Translations under genes and position numbers: made by a program
Part shown: positions 1-7,997 of the stretch, in pieces
How the letters are laid out: each line of letters starts with the position of its first letter
Numbering within the stretch: the first letter of the stretch is position 1
The notes under the pieces: model-generated
Database searches by the model: none
What the model was told of the DNA's origin: nothing
What the model saw: the letters and a program-made list of their open reading frames with translations, nothing else
Source: Bacillota bacterium
GTDB taxonomy: Bacteria; Bacillota; Clostridia; Lachnospirales; Lachnospiraceae
Length of the DNA stretch: 61,125 bases
Reading direction: 5' to 3'
Assembly: GCA_023411225.1 (NCBI GenBank)
Contig: JAEYPA010000133.1
Location: 1 to 61,125, forward strand

Positions 1-1050
1 CTCTTCAATAGATGTTCCATTACCTTTCCTATAATGAGCATAACCATAGGCCAATGGTTCCCAGTCGAATTGAGAGCTATCCTTGAAAAAACTCAGCTTA
101 CTTACTCCGTTTTCCACATTTACAAACATCTTCTCTAAATCATTTTCCTGGATATTTTCGCAAAGGCAACAGAATTCATCCCCTCCGATACGGTAGAGAA
201 CTCCTATAGATAAGGTATACCTCTTAATCTCGCTTACTACTTGTTGTATGTATTCATCACCTTTTACATGGCCAAATTGGTCATTAACGCTCTTTAGGTT
301 ATTTATATCAAACATGACAATAAATAGATTCTCAGATTCTCTTGCATCCTCAAAGTTCTCGTCAAAACAACGACGATTTTTAACTTCTGTAAGGGAGTCG
401 TATTTGTAAGACAAATCTTTTAAAAAATCATAATACAACAGTAAAACTAGGGAAAAGCATGGCCATATCATAAGAAGCTTCGGAAATAATATCTGAATAA
501 AGTCTCCAAATAGAATAATACAAAACTGACCTAGCAAATTAATCTGTTCTACTTTGTCATAAGATCTTCCCTTTATCCTCAAAGAGATAAAATATATAGC
601 TAACGAATACAGGTTTATCAGAATATTAATTGAAAACAAAGGACCTCTTGCATAATGACCATTGGAGTCAACAGAGAATATTAGCCCAGTCCATATACTT
701 GATATGCAAAGACCAAAGAGTATTATAATTGGGAAAATAATTCGAGTTAAATACTTTCTAAAACTAGGAACATAGATGAATGCAAATACAATGCATATAA
801 CTGGCGTTAAAGAAAAACCCAGTACATTACTAATCTTATAGATAGTAAACAATGCAGGAGTTTTATAATCCTCCATGTATACTGTGAATGCCTCAAGGAC
901 TACAATGAAAATAATTAGATGTGCAACAAAAGACAGGTCTCTAGCCTGTCTTTTACCAACCATTCTATCGCTATGTAATAAATATAATATAAATGTCAAT
1001 ATCACAACAGCTATTATATCAGGACTAATACGAACAAAATACTGCTCCAT
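1..1050 (-). CDS. Membrane-anchored GGDEF diguanylate cyclase (3' end outside window)
   Basis: The minus strand is open for 350 codons from an ATG at 1050 to the window edge, so the C-terminus is missing. The first ~210 residues are hydrophobic, with several predicted membrane helices. They are followed by a GGDEF domain: an FDINNLKSVND metal/substrate region and an intact RIGGDEF signature at about residues 287-293. GGDEF enzymes make cyclic di-GMP from two GTP. The intact signature suggests an active cyclase, and the membrane part is probably the sensor. A GTGAGGG-type ribosome site precedes the ATG. An EAL domain beyond the edge cannot be excluded. Confidence 0.9.
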   Translation of the reverse strand, partial: MEQYFVRISPDIIAVVILTFILYLLHSDRMVGKRQARDLSFVAHLIIFIVVLEAFTVYMEDYKTPALFTIYKISNVLGFSLTPVICIVFAFIYVPSFRKYLTRIIFPIIILFGLCISSIWTGLIFSVDSNGHYARGPLFSINILINLYSLAIYFISLRIKGRSYDKVEQINLLGQFCIILFGDFIQILFPKLLMIWPCFSLVLLLYYDFLKDLSYKYDSLTEVKNRRCFDENFEDARESENLFIVMFDINNLKSVNDQFGHVKGDEYIQQVVSEIKRYTLSIGVLYRIGGDEFCCLCENIQENDLEKMFVNVENGVSKLSFFKDSSQFDWEPLAYGYAHYRKGNGTSIEE

Positions 1051-1104
1051 AGACAAAGCCCTCACTTTTGTATAATTAAACCACAACACACGAGTTATAA
1101 CAAA

Positions 1105-1133
1105 ATTATAACACATTCTATTTTAAAACACAA
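1105..1133 (-). promoter_or_regulatory. Predicted sigma-A promoter of the GGDEF gene
   Basis: On the minus strand, TTGTGT (1133-1128) is followed by a 17-nt spacer and a perfect TATAAT (1110-1105), about 55 nt upstream of the GGDEF start. It directly abuts the end of the phosphatidyltransferase gene, so the cyclase has its own promoter. Confidence 0.65.
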
Positions 1134-1706
1134 TCAATTAGAGGTTCTTACCTCAAATAAACCTCTTATATCCCGATGAAGTTTTTTGAGCTTCAGTAGA
1201 ATAATTTGCTCCTCTAATGCAGCAAAAGATGCTATGATACAAACCACTACGGTCGGAAATAGCAAGCCAAATTTTCCAATAAGAGGGGGATAAACAAAGA
1301 GTAACAACCCTGTTAATTTATTTTGATAGGTATGTAGGAATGAAAATTCTCTAAACTTCACGAAGCCTACTATCAAAGAAATTATTTTCACCAAAAGAAC
1401 CATCCCAGTCCAAATAAGCATCCATGGCTCAATCTCTAATAAGGGAATGATACGGATGCAGACTGCTATAAAAAACACAAGATCCGCGCAACTATCTAAA
1501 CTTTGTCCAAGACTGGTCACTGCATTTAATCGTCTAGCCAGAAAACCATCTAGCATATCTGTCAACGCACAAACCACATAGATTAAGTAAAATAGCCACG
1601 TAAAGGGTGTAACGATAAAAATAAGTAATGCAATCATTGCCCGAAGTAAGGTTAAACTATTGGGAATCAGTTTGGGACTAAACAGTTCTTTCAGTTTCAA
1701 TGGCAT
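1134..1706 (-). CDS. CDP-alcohol phosphatidyltransferase family protein
   Basis: A 190-residue membrane protein carrying the complete family signature DGx2ARx8Gx3Dx3D (D53, G54, A57, R58, G67, D71, D75), preceded by D50. These Asp residues bind the metals and the CDP-alcohol. Family members (PgsA, PssA, cardiolipin synthase type) transfer a phosphatidyl group from CDP-diacylglycerol to an alcohol at the membrane. About five to six hydrophobic segments are visible. GAAAGGATA precedes the ATG. The acceptor alcohol cannot be read from sequence. It is somewhat divergent from housekeeping PgsA, so a paralogue is likely. Confidence 0.85.
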   Translation of the reverse strand: MPLKLKELFSPKLIPNSLTLLRAMIALLIFIVTPFTWLFYLIYVVCALTDMLDGFLARRLNAVTSLGQSLDSCADLVFFIAVCIRIIPLLEIEPWMLIWTGMVLLVKIISLIVGFVKFREFSFLHTYQNKLTGLLLFVYPPLIGKFGLLFPTVVVCIIASFAALEEQIILLKLKKLHRDIRGLFEVRTSN

Positions 1707-1766
1707 TATCCTTTCTCGTATAAAAATGGTAAAATTATTAATTATAAGTGTTTTACCAAAGTTTAA

Positions 1767-2462
1767 TCATTCTGGCATTAAGTTTTTCATAGATAACAAC
1801 TCTTTTAAGGAACCGATCTCATAATTTGGTTGTATCGTAGATGTCCACTGTCTTCCTGCTCGATTCAGCCACACAGCCCTTGCCCCAGCTTCCTTGGCTC
1901 CGATAATATCACTGTTACTATCTCCAATATGTAAGATAGCTTCCAGAGGTACTTGTAGCTTATCTGCCACTATAGTAAAGAAACGACCGTCTTTCTCCCC
2001 TTTATAACAATGCAAGTCATCAGAGATAAAAGCATATTCCGGCTTTACTCTGTCAATAATGGAATCTGCCATGCTATGACTGGAGTCACTGGACAGAATC
2101 ACCCTGTAATGTCCCTTTATGTAATCTAGGGTTTCCCACACATCATCATAATAAGGAGCTTTCCCGTGATTTAAAAAAACTTGGTCCACAACTAACTCAG
2201 GATTAACAGCCATATCTGTTTCCCTTATCATTGCATTTGCACAATCCATAAAAATATCTCTCATTGCAATAAAGGGGTTTGCATCCCGTAGGAGCAGTTG
2301 GATAGCTTTTGCATAAAAGCTCATAAGAGATTTTGCCCCAAACTCAGCCAACTCATCTGTATATTCTTCCCTTAGAATTGCCCTCCATATATTCGGTATT
2401 CTTTTATTGACATCCACTAGTGTCTGAAAGATATCTAAACTAATGACTTCAATTTTACACAT
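1767..2462 (-). CDS. HAD-superfamily hydrolase (subfamily IA-like)
   Basis: A 231-residue Rossmann-type HAD protein. Motif I is LDIFQTLVD with nucleophile D10. The second motif-I Asp, the usual general acid of phosphatases, is F12, as in haloacid-dehalogenase-like members. Motif II is the Ser in LSSDSS, the conserved Lys lies in YKGEKDG, and motif III is IGDSNSDIIGA. A cap-like helical insert separates motifs I and II. Substrate unknown; with the motif-I change, phosphatase activity should not be assumed. It starts at an ATG 8 nt after AGAGG. Confidence 0.8.
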   Translation of the reverse strand: MCKIEVISLDIFQTLVDVNKRIPNIWRAILREEYTDELAEFGAKSLMSFYAKAIQLLLRDANPFIAMRDIFMDCANAMIRETDMAVNPELVVDQVFLNHGKAPYYDDVWETLDYIKGHYRVILSSDSSHSMADSIIDRVKPEYAFISDDLHCYKGEKDGRFFTIVADKLQVPLEAILHIGDSNSDIIGAKEAGARAVWLNRAGRQWTSTIQPNYEIGSLKELLSMKNLMPE

Positions 2463-2472
2463 AAATAAACCT

Positions 2473-2797
2473 CTATTTCTTCAAGTTCTCTTCCTTATAA
2501 AAAAATGAATTCTCAAGTGCTTCATAATCATTCTGAGAGCAGCTCTTCTTACAGTTCAGCTGGAATTCCCTTGTACGTTCCAGCATAGATTCTATTTTAT
2601 CACAAGGAAAATCATTGCACTGGTTACATTTGTCCACTTTATGTTCTGTAACACATTCAACTAAACGATAGGTACAGGCTTCTTAATCCTACTCGGTACC
2701 AAAGCTTCGCTACCTCTTGCAACTCCTCTTCTGTTTTAGCCAAAAACCGGGGACAATAAGTACAATTGTCCCCGCATAAAGTAATCCTATTTTCCAT
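2473..2797 (-). pseudogene. DUF3795-type cysteine-rich protein, broken by internal deletion/frameshift
   Basis: From an ATG at 2797 the minus strand encodes a typical DUF3795 N-terminus (LCGDNCTYCPRFLAKTEEE). It runs to WYRVGLR and then reaches a stop after 46 codons. Another frame resumes immediately with ACTYRLVECVTEHKVDKCNQC and continues to a stop at 2473. Family members carry another CxGC segment between these two parts, so the sequence looks like an internal loss of roughly 50 nt that also shifted the frame. The total length, 325 nt, is not a multiple of three. Cysteine-rich DUF3795 proteins are probably metal-binding; their function is unknown. Confidence 0.75.
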
Positions 2798-2816
2798 GGG
2801 TTCTTTCCTTTTCCTT

Positions 2817-2845
2817 ATTATATTACATTAGATGCAACGTCTCAA
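2817..2845 (-). promoter_or_regulatory. Predicted promoter of the DUF3795 pseudogene
   Basis: On the minus strand, TTGAGA (2845-2840), a 17-nt spacer and TATAAT (2822-2817) lie about 20 nt upstream of the pseudogene ATG. The promoter looks intact although the coding region is broken, which fits a recent mutation. The rest of the 2798-2894 gap shows nothing else. Confidence 0.5.
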
Positions 2846-2894
2846 CTATACAATTACAATACGTCAAAAAGATAATCACCCACATGTAAATTTA

Positions 2895-4847
2895 TTAAGC
2901 TTGTTCTTTCTTCTTTCTATAGCCCACTAAAGTCAATAATGCAATTAGAGAGGTAATAGCAGCCGTCAGATACACCTGTCTAAACCCGACATTCATGGTA
3001 TCCTGATAGGTATCCTCCAACTCCGATTGCATATCTGCAAGCTGCTTGATATAGTCTGCTTTTGCCTGTGTAAAGGCTCCAGGGAGCTCTGCCCTAACAG
3101 ATTTCATATAGGTAAGCATCTGATCAAAGTCTGGCAAACCTGACATACCTTCTTTACCCATTTTCTTCATATCAATGTTACCCATACTCTTTTTAGCTGC
3201 TTCCATTCCAGCGATCCCTTTATCAAGTCCGCTCACAGCCTTCTCCTGAATCATACCAAATATGTACTCTGCCGTATTCTTAGCACTTTTGCCGATGGTG
3301 GTAACATCAGATTCTTGAAGCTCATTTAGCAATTCCGTTGGCAATTGAAAATCACTTTTTTCACTCATATCCATTTTCATATTAAGCATTGACTTAATAT
3401 CCATGGAATCCAAGTCCACGCCTCCCATCATAAGCGACATCATCTTGTTGTCTTTAATCTGGTTTACAGCCTCACTCAGTTCTTCCACATATTGAATCTT
3501 TGGCATATTCACCTGCTTTGGCATCATATTCATCATCTCAGTACCTACACTCATCCCTGCATGAGAAATAAAACCAATCATAAATGCAGGAGCAATGGCA
3601 GTTCCAATGGAGCGCACCAGTGAAACAGCTGCCAATGCAGAGTTGGACTCTTCATCATCCGTATTGTCTAACATCATGTAATTGATTGGAGTGCCCATGG
3701 TGAATCCGATTCCAAGACCTATGAGTATTAAGCCTATCATGGCAGTAAATATATTCGGATAAACCATTGCTACATAATTAAAGAACAAAGCTCCACATAT
3801 AGAACTTATGAACCCAATAGCAAGAACTAATTTGGCTCCATATTTATCGATTAACTTACCGGAAACAGGGGCTGCTACTCCCGCAAATACTCCTAAAATG
3901 ATTACAAAGTATCCACCATCCCCACTAGGAACCTTCATAATATTCTCACACAGCTGTGGAACAAAGATGATACCCATCATTACAACGCCAGTGAAGAAGG
4001 ACAGAAGCAGGGTAATATTGATTCTAGAACTTTTAAAATAGTTTAGATTCAAAACTGGATCTTCTGCCTTTTTCTCTGCCAAAAGAAAGAACGGTAAAAC
4101 TACCACAAATATAATAACGAATGGAACTACCTTTGTACTCAAAAAGCTGTCTACAAAATTAAAGTAGTCTATATTTTTTAATCCATACAGTATGGATAAA
4201 ACCATAACAGTTAGGGTAAGAATTCCAAAGTAGTCAATCTTCTTAACCTTCTCACTCTTGGTATTTGGCAGGGCAAGAAATCCGGCTAAAAGTATAAAGA
4301 TGGTAATTGGTACATTAATAAAGAAGATGAACTTCCAGTTGTCTCTTCCGAATATATCCAGGATGGCGCTACCAGCCGAGGATCCAAATATATTGGCGAT
4401 TCCATATACTCCACCTACTAAGCCTAAGGCCATACCCCTCTTTTCCTGTGGAAAAGTAGTTCCAAATTCTGCTGTAGCAATCGGAAGAATTCCACCACCG
4501 CCAATTGCCTGAACTACTCTGGCAATAAGCAGAACAGAAAAGCTTCCAAATACCTGTGACAGGCCACAAAACAGGGAACCAAAACCAAACATAAAGATGC
4601 TAGTAAGATATATGTATTTTCTTCCGAACTTATCTGCTAGCTTTCCCATGATTGGAATACTCGCAGCATACGCCAAGGTATAGATGGTAATCATCCAGAT
4701 ACCGGTATTGGGGTCAACTCCTAAATCATTTTGTATAATTGTTCTAGCAGGTGTAACAATTCCCGTATCAATGGCACCCATAAAAATGCCTAATAAATAT
4801 ACGGCCATAATCAGTCCAAATCTAACCTTCTTTTCTTTACTCCTCAT
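2895..4847 (-). CDS. DHA2-family MFS multidrug transporter with large extracytoplasmic insert
   Basis: A 650-residue major facilitator with 14 membrane helices. Motif A is GKLADKFGRK (68-77), and the antiporter-type VVQAIGGGGILP (111-122) is typical of proton-coupled drug efflux (DHA2/EmrB-QacA type). Usual length is ~480-520. The extra length is one hydrophilic, Met- and Lys-rich helical insert at about residues 432-622, between the last two helices. The final helix (625-644) ends in YRKKKEQA. The gene follows marR with a 6-nt gap, so drug-responsive co-transcription and derepression by the MarR protein are likely. Confidence 0.85.
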   Translation of the reverse strand: MRSKEKKVRFGLIMAVYLLGIFMGAIDTGIVTPARTIIQNDLGVDPNTGIWMITIYTLAYAASIPIMGKLADKFGRKYIYLTSIFMFGFGSLFCGLSQVFGSFSVLLIARVVQAIGGGGILPIATAEFGTTFPQEKRGMALGLVGGVYGIANIFGSSAGSAILDIFGRDNWKFIFFINVPITIFILLAGFLALPNTKSEKVKKIDYFGILTLTVMVLSILYGLKNIDYFNFVDSFLSTKVVPFVIIFVVVLPFFLLAEKKAEDPVLNLNYFKSSRINITLLLSFFTGVVMMGIIFVPQLCENIMKVPSGDGGYFVIILGVFAGVAAPVSGKLIDKYGAKLVLAIGFISSICGALFFNYVAMVYPNIFTAMIGLILIGLGIGFTMGTPINYMMLDNTDDEESNSALAAVSLVRSIGTAIAPAFMIGFISHAGMSVGTEMMNMMPKQVNMPKIQYVEELSEAVNQIKDNKMMSLMMGGVDLDSMDIKSMLNMKMDMSEKSDFQLPTELLNELQESDVTTIGKSAKNTAEYIFGMIQEKAVSGLDKGIAGMEAAKKSMGNIDMKKMGKEGMSGLPDFDQMLTYMKSVRAELPGAFTQAKADYIKQLADMQSELEDTYQDTMNVGFRQVYLTAAITSLIALLTLVGYRKKKEQA

Positions 4848-4853
4848 AATGCT

Positions 4854-5276
4854 CTACTTCTCCTTTACAATGTCTTCTACATTCATGGCAATCTTTGAAA
4901 GAGTTTGGATGAATTGTTCCTTCTCCTCCTCAGTAATTCCCTCAAAAACAGACTGTTCCCATTGACTTACAAGATTCTGCATGTCATCCATTAGTTTATG
5001 GCCAGCTCCTGTAAGGCTAATCAGGTTCTCGCGTCGATTATTTTTATTCTGTCTTCGGTTAACGAACCCTTTTTTCTCCAACTTCGCAATTGTCTTAGCA
5101 ATAGTTCCCTTATCCAGTTTATAGTGTCTAGCAACACTATCTTGATTGGCTGTAGATACCTGAAAGAGATACATCATGACGAGCTGTTCTGACATACCTA
5201 CCGGATAAGTCTGCAACCTCCTTTTAAAAAAAACATGGCTTCCACGTACGATTAGCGAAAAATGATTCATTAGCAT
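4854..5276 (-). CDS. MarR-family transcriptional regulator
   Basis: A 140-residue winged-helix protein. The recognition region DKGTIAKTIAKLEKKGFV and the wing RRQNKNNRRENLISLT sit at about residues 55-95, flanked by dimerisation helices. MarR proteins repress efflux or stress genes and release DNA on binding a phenolic or drug ligand, or on oxidation. It is the first gene of a two-gene operon with the downstream DHA2 pump. AAAGGAGAAAGCCT precedes the ATG. A perfect inverted repeat in its promoter is the probable autoregulatory operator. Confidence 0.88.
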   Translation of the reverse strand: MLMNHFSLIVRGSHVFFKRRLQTYPVGMSEQLVMMYLFQVSTANQDSVARHYKLDKGTIAKTIAKLEKKGFVNRRQNKNNRRENLISLTGAGHKLMDDMQNLVSQWEQSVFEGITEEEKEQFIQTLSKIAMNVEDIVKEK

Positions 5277-5306
5277 AGGCTTTCTCCTTTAGTTTTAAGT
5301 TCAACA

Positions 5307-5355
5307 GTTGCACATGCAACCATCGATATTGTAATCCTAAAATTCCCAAATGTAA
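5307..5355 (-). promoter_or_regulatory. marR-efflux promoter with GTTGCA-N2-TGCAAC operator
   Basis: On the minus strand, TTACAT (5355-5350), a 16-nt spacer and TACAAT (5333-5328) form the promoter. A perfect palindrome GTTGCACATGCAAC (5307-5320) lies just downstream, at the expected start of transcription. TTGCA-type inverted repeats are common MarR/SlyA-family boxes, so autorepression is inferred. Confidence 0.6.
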
Positions 5356-5434
5356 AGTGCAAAATGTATTTATTTTTCAATTTCCAGAAAGAATGTAAAT
5401 GGACAAAATACTGATTGCTCATACCTAAAAAACC

Positions 5435-5470
5435 AAAGGGCTGCAACACTTACAAGTGTCCAGCCCTCTT
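5435..5470 (-). terminator. Intrinsic terminator of the DUF1648 gene
   Basis: The arms AGGGCTG (5437-5443) and CAGCCCT (5461-5467), with an inner pairing ACACTT/AAGTGT, form a long hairpin. On the minus strand it is followed by a T-rich run. It lies just after the DUF1648 stop codon. Confidence 0.8.
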
Positions 5471-5481
5471 TTAATACTTAG

Positions 5482-5946
5482 CTATTTAATTCTAACTAAC
5501 CTAACAATAAAGAAGATCAATTCACCAAATATTACCCCAAGGAATAATACAATAAAATACCACGGCAAGCTTTCTCCATTAATTCCATTTATCTCCAAAA
5601 GGGTAAAGATAAATACCATAAGGAGTTTTGTAACTCCTATCATCGTCTTTAAAAGACGGTACACCCTTTCCTTATTCTCCTCGGTGATCGTTACTCCCAC
5701 ATTCCATATCTTAGGGAATGCTTCCATTACAGTTATTCCAATATAGAGCACCCAGCTCATAATTGGCAACATTAGTAATTCACCTTTGGAACCCCAGCGG
5801 TCCACTTCCCCTTTAAAGTTATAATGTCCGGGAACCTTGTCTGGTAGGTCATTCCACTGTAAAATCAGATAAACAGAGACTCCTATTAATAAAATCAGAC
5901 ATAGTATGTCAATAACTATGTCAAACCAATTCCGCTTTACTTTCAC
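5482..5946 (-). CDS. DUF1648 domain membrane protein
   Basis: A 154-residue membrane protein. After the first helix it has the DUF1648 segment WNDLPDKVPGHYNFKGEVDR, with the conserved PxHxxxxGxxD/N-like pattern, and two to three further helices. DUF1648 occurs in SdpI-like and other Firmicute membrane proteins of mostly unknown function. It stands alone, divergent from rex. It is too short for a full SdpI immunity protein and lacks that domain. Confidence 0.75.
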   Translation of the reverse strand: MKVKRNWFDIVIDILCLILLIGVSVYLILQWNDLPDKVPGHYNFKGEVDRWGSKGELLMLPIMSWVLYIGITVMEAFPKIWNVGVTITEENKERVYRLLKTMIGVTKLLMVFIFTLLEINGINGESLPWYFIVLFLGVIFGELIFFIVRLVRIK

Positions 5947-6002
5947 CTGAATCCCTTCCTTTATTATTGAAATATCAATATTATACTACTCCTGTCCTTA
6001 TA

Positions 6003-6052
6003 TTGACAGGTCTTTTTTTTTACACTATAATATCGATAACGCATTATCGATA
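6003..6052 (+). promoter_or_regulatory. rex-lysR promoter with paired TATCGATA operator (site 1)
   Basis: TTGACA (6003-6008), a 17-nt spacer and TATAAT (6026-6031) form a near-consensus promoter. Two copies of the palindrome TATCGATA (6031-6038 and 6045-6052), 14 nt start to start, overlap the -10 end and the transcription start. That placement is typical of repression. The same pair recurs twice downstream (see findings). Confidence 0.75.
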
Positions 6053-6066
6053 AAAGAGGTGTTACC

Positions 6067-6723
6067 ATGAATAAACAAGAAAAATCACTACAGAGTCTGT
6101 CTGTACAAGCCATCCAACGACTCCCCTATTATCTCCAACGTTTAAAAGATTTGGAAAGACAAGGAGTAGAAACCATATCCGCCCCTGCTATGGCAGGGTA
6201 TCTGGGATTACATGAAATACAGGTTCGAAAAGATCTGGCTGCAATCAGTTCAACCAGTGGGAAACCACGAGCAGGCTTTCCTGTAAAGAAGCTAATTCAT
6301 GATATGGAACAGTTTTTAGGATACCACAATGTCAATGAGGCTGTATTAGTTGGTGTCGGCCAATTGGGCCGAGCTTTACTATTCTATGATGGTTTTAAAG
6401 CCTATGGTCTTAATATTGTGACAGCCTTTGACAATAATCCATCTCTCATTGGCTCTACTATCAATGAAAAAAAGATTCTTTCCACTGATACAATTAGTGA
6501 TTTATGTCAGCGCATGAACATTCACATTGGCATAATCACAGTTCCCGCAGAATGTGCCCAGGAAGTCTGTAACCAACTGGTAGATGGTGGCGTTTGTGGT
6601 ATATGGAACTTTGCCCCTACCCACCTTAGTGTTCCAAAACACGTTTTAGTACAAAACGAGAACATGGCAGCTTCTTTAGCTCTTCTATCAAAACACCTGG
6701 GACAACTATTAGAAACGGAGTAA
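6067..6723 (+). CDS. rex: Redox-sensing transcriptional repressor Rex
   Basis: A 218-residue protein with the Rex layout. The N-terminal winged helix has the recognition region HEIQVRKDLAAIS (49-61) followed by KPRAGFPV. The C-terminal Rossmann domain has GVGQLGRAL (96-104), which binds NAD(H). Rex represses fermentation and NAD-regenerating genes when NADH/NAD+ is low and leaves DNA when NADH rises. The downstream lysR starts 4 nt after its stop, and the nearby Fe-ADH has a good Rex operator, so this is a local redox-control module. Many clostridia have a second rex; this may be a paralogue. Confidence 0.93.
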   Translation: MNKQEKSLQSLSVQAIQRLPYYLQRLKDLERQGVETISAPAMAGYLGLHEIQVRKDLAAISSTSGKPRAGFPVKKLIHDMEQFLGYHNVNEAVLVGVGQLGRALLFYDGFKAYGLNIVTAFDNNPSLIGSTINEKKILSTDTISDLCQRMNIHIGIITVPAECAQEVCNQLVDGGVCGIWNFAPTHLSVPKHVLVQNENMAASLALLSKHLGQLLETE

Positions 6724-6727
6724 ATAC

Positions 6728-7663
6728 ATGAATACCTTATTTTTTAAATATGTGATTGAAGTTGAGCAAACCCGCTCTATTACCAAAGCTGCTGACAACC
6801 TCTTTATGGCCCAGCCTAACCTAAGCAAAGCCATAAAGGAGGTAGAGGATACTATGGGCTTTCCAATCTTTGAGCGTACATCAAAGGGTGTTATTCCAAC
6901 ATCCAAAGGAAAGGAATTCTTAAAATATGCTCATAACATTATCTCCCAATTGGAAAAAATGGAATCCATCGGTTCCAGCGATTCCAAAGAACAGCAGAGT
7001 TTTCGCATCTCCATACCCCGTGGAAGTTACATAGCCCATGCCTTTACCTCTTTTGTTGCAGAATTAGACAAGAGCAAAAGCATAAACATAAGTGTACAGG
7101 AGACGAATTCCATGCAAACCATTAGTAATATTGTGGATGGCCCGTTTCAACTTGGTATTATTCGCTATCAGACCATATATGAGCAATATTTTATGGATTT
7201 TCTACATGAAAAGCATCTTCAATCTGAGCCAATTTGGGAATTTGAATATGTGGTAGTAATGTCTGAGAACCATCCTCTTGCAGGGAAAAAGACAATCGAC
7301 TTCGATTATTTAAAAGAATACACAGAGATAGTACATGGAGATACCTACATCCCTTATCTGTCCGGAAATGGGAAAGCTTTAACCGGTTCTTCACAAGTAA
7401 AGAAAAAAATCTATCTTTACGAACGTTGTAATCAGTTTGAACTGCTTTGCAAGATTCCTACTACATTTATGTGGGTATCCCCTATCCCAGAAGATTTGCT
7501 GCGACGGTACCAATTGGTACAGCGCAAATGCAGTATAGTTGGCAATCATCATAAAGATGTCCTAGTCTATCCAAACAATTATAAATTTACTACATTAGAC
7601 AGAAAGTTTGTGGACAAGTTATCTGAAGCAAAGAATGAAGTAGCATTTAATCATTATGAGTAG
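6728..7663 (+). CDS. LysR-family transcriptional regulator
   Basis: A 311-residue LTTR. The N-terminal helix-turn-helix is TRSITKAADNLFMAQPNLSKAI (about 16-37), and the C-terminal effector domain is of periplasmic-binding-protein type. It is co-transcribed with rex and followed by the Fe-ADH. LTTRs commonly repress their own promoter and activate a neighbour from an upstream site. The TATCGATA pairs at the rex promoter and ~90 nt upstream of adh match that pattern, so this protein is my first candidate for the factor that binds them. The effector is unknown. Confidence 0.88.
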   Translation: MNTLFFKYVIEVEQTRSITKAADNLFMAQPNLSKAIKEVEDTMGFPIFERTSKGVIPTSKGKEFLKYAHNIISQLEKMESIGSSDSKEQQSFRISIPRGSYIAHAFTSFVAELDKSKSINISVQETNSMQTISNIVDGPFQLGIIRYQTIYEQYFMDFLHEKHLQSEPIWEFEYVVVMSENHPLAGKKTIDFDYLKEYTEIVHGDTYIPYLSGNGKALTGSSQVKKKIYLYERCNQFELLCKIPTTFMWVSPIPEDLLRRYQLVQRKCSIVGNHHKDVLVYPNNYKFTTLDRKFVDKLSEAKNEVAFNHYE

Positions 7664-7668
7664 AATTA

Positions 7669-7690
7669 TATCGATATTCTCATATCGATA
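7669..7690 (+). promoter_or_regulatory. Paired TATCGATA motif (site 2)
   Basis: TATCGATA at 7669-7676 and 7683-7690, again with a 6-nt gap, 6 nt after the lysR stop codon. A possible promoter follows directly: CTGACA (7699-7704), 17 nt, TAATAA (7722-7727). The upstream placement suggests control of a transcript in this intergenic region. Confidence 0.55.
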
Positions 7691-7733
7691 TTGGAATACT
7701 GACATTCCATTTTTATATTTCTAATAATGTATT

Positions 7734-7910
7734 TGAGTTACTATACTAATTGTAGCAACGAGATAATCTTGCCAAAGATAACCCAAAGGATTTTGCACGC
7801 TAGAGGCTATTTTAATTCTAGTAGACTTACAAGATCCGCCATACACGTAAACCACTCGTAAGGCAGCTATCATAATTCTAGATGATATCTGCCTTATCTC
7901 ATGTTTATTT
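7734..7910 (+). ncRNA. Candidate small RNA or structured leader between lysR and adh
   Basis: The 400-nt gap between lysR and adh holds no convincing gene. After the possible promoter at 7699-7727 the sequence ends in a strong hairpin, TAAGGCAGCTATCAT (7859-7873) against ATGATATCTGCCTTA (7882-7896), with one mismatch in 15 pairs. A moderately T-rich stretch follows (TTTATTTTTA). It could be a short regulatory RNA of ~160-180 nt, or simply the terminator of rex-lysR. Evidence is limited to the promoter-like hexamers and the hairpin. Confidence 0.3.
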
Positions 7911-7954
7911 TTATATATCATCCTTCATCCATAATTCTGACTTCCCCGGTGACA

Positions 7955-7976
7955 TATCGATATGTGAATATCGATA
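7955..7976 (+). promoter_or_regulatory. Paired TATCGATA motif upstream of adh (site 3)
   Basis: TATCGATA at 7955-7962 and 7969-7976, with the same 6-nt gap as sites 1 and 2. It is embedded in a larger dyad (GACATATCGATATGTG ... ATATCGATATGTC). It lies about 20 nt upstream of the Rex-type operator, the position expected of an activator site. Confidence 0.65.
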
Positions 7977-7997
7977 TGTCATGTTTATATTTCCTTT

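Noticed and set aside
7727..7861. 44-codon plus-strand ORF in the same gap
   Set aside because: Its ATG overlaps the candidate -10 element and has no Shine-Dalgarno sequence.
7721..7921. 66-codon minus-strand ORF between lysR and adh
   Set aside because: No ribosome site, no recognisable protein features, and it overlaps the strong hairpin at 7859-7896 and the promoter-like hexamers.
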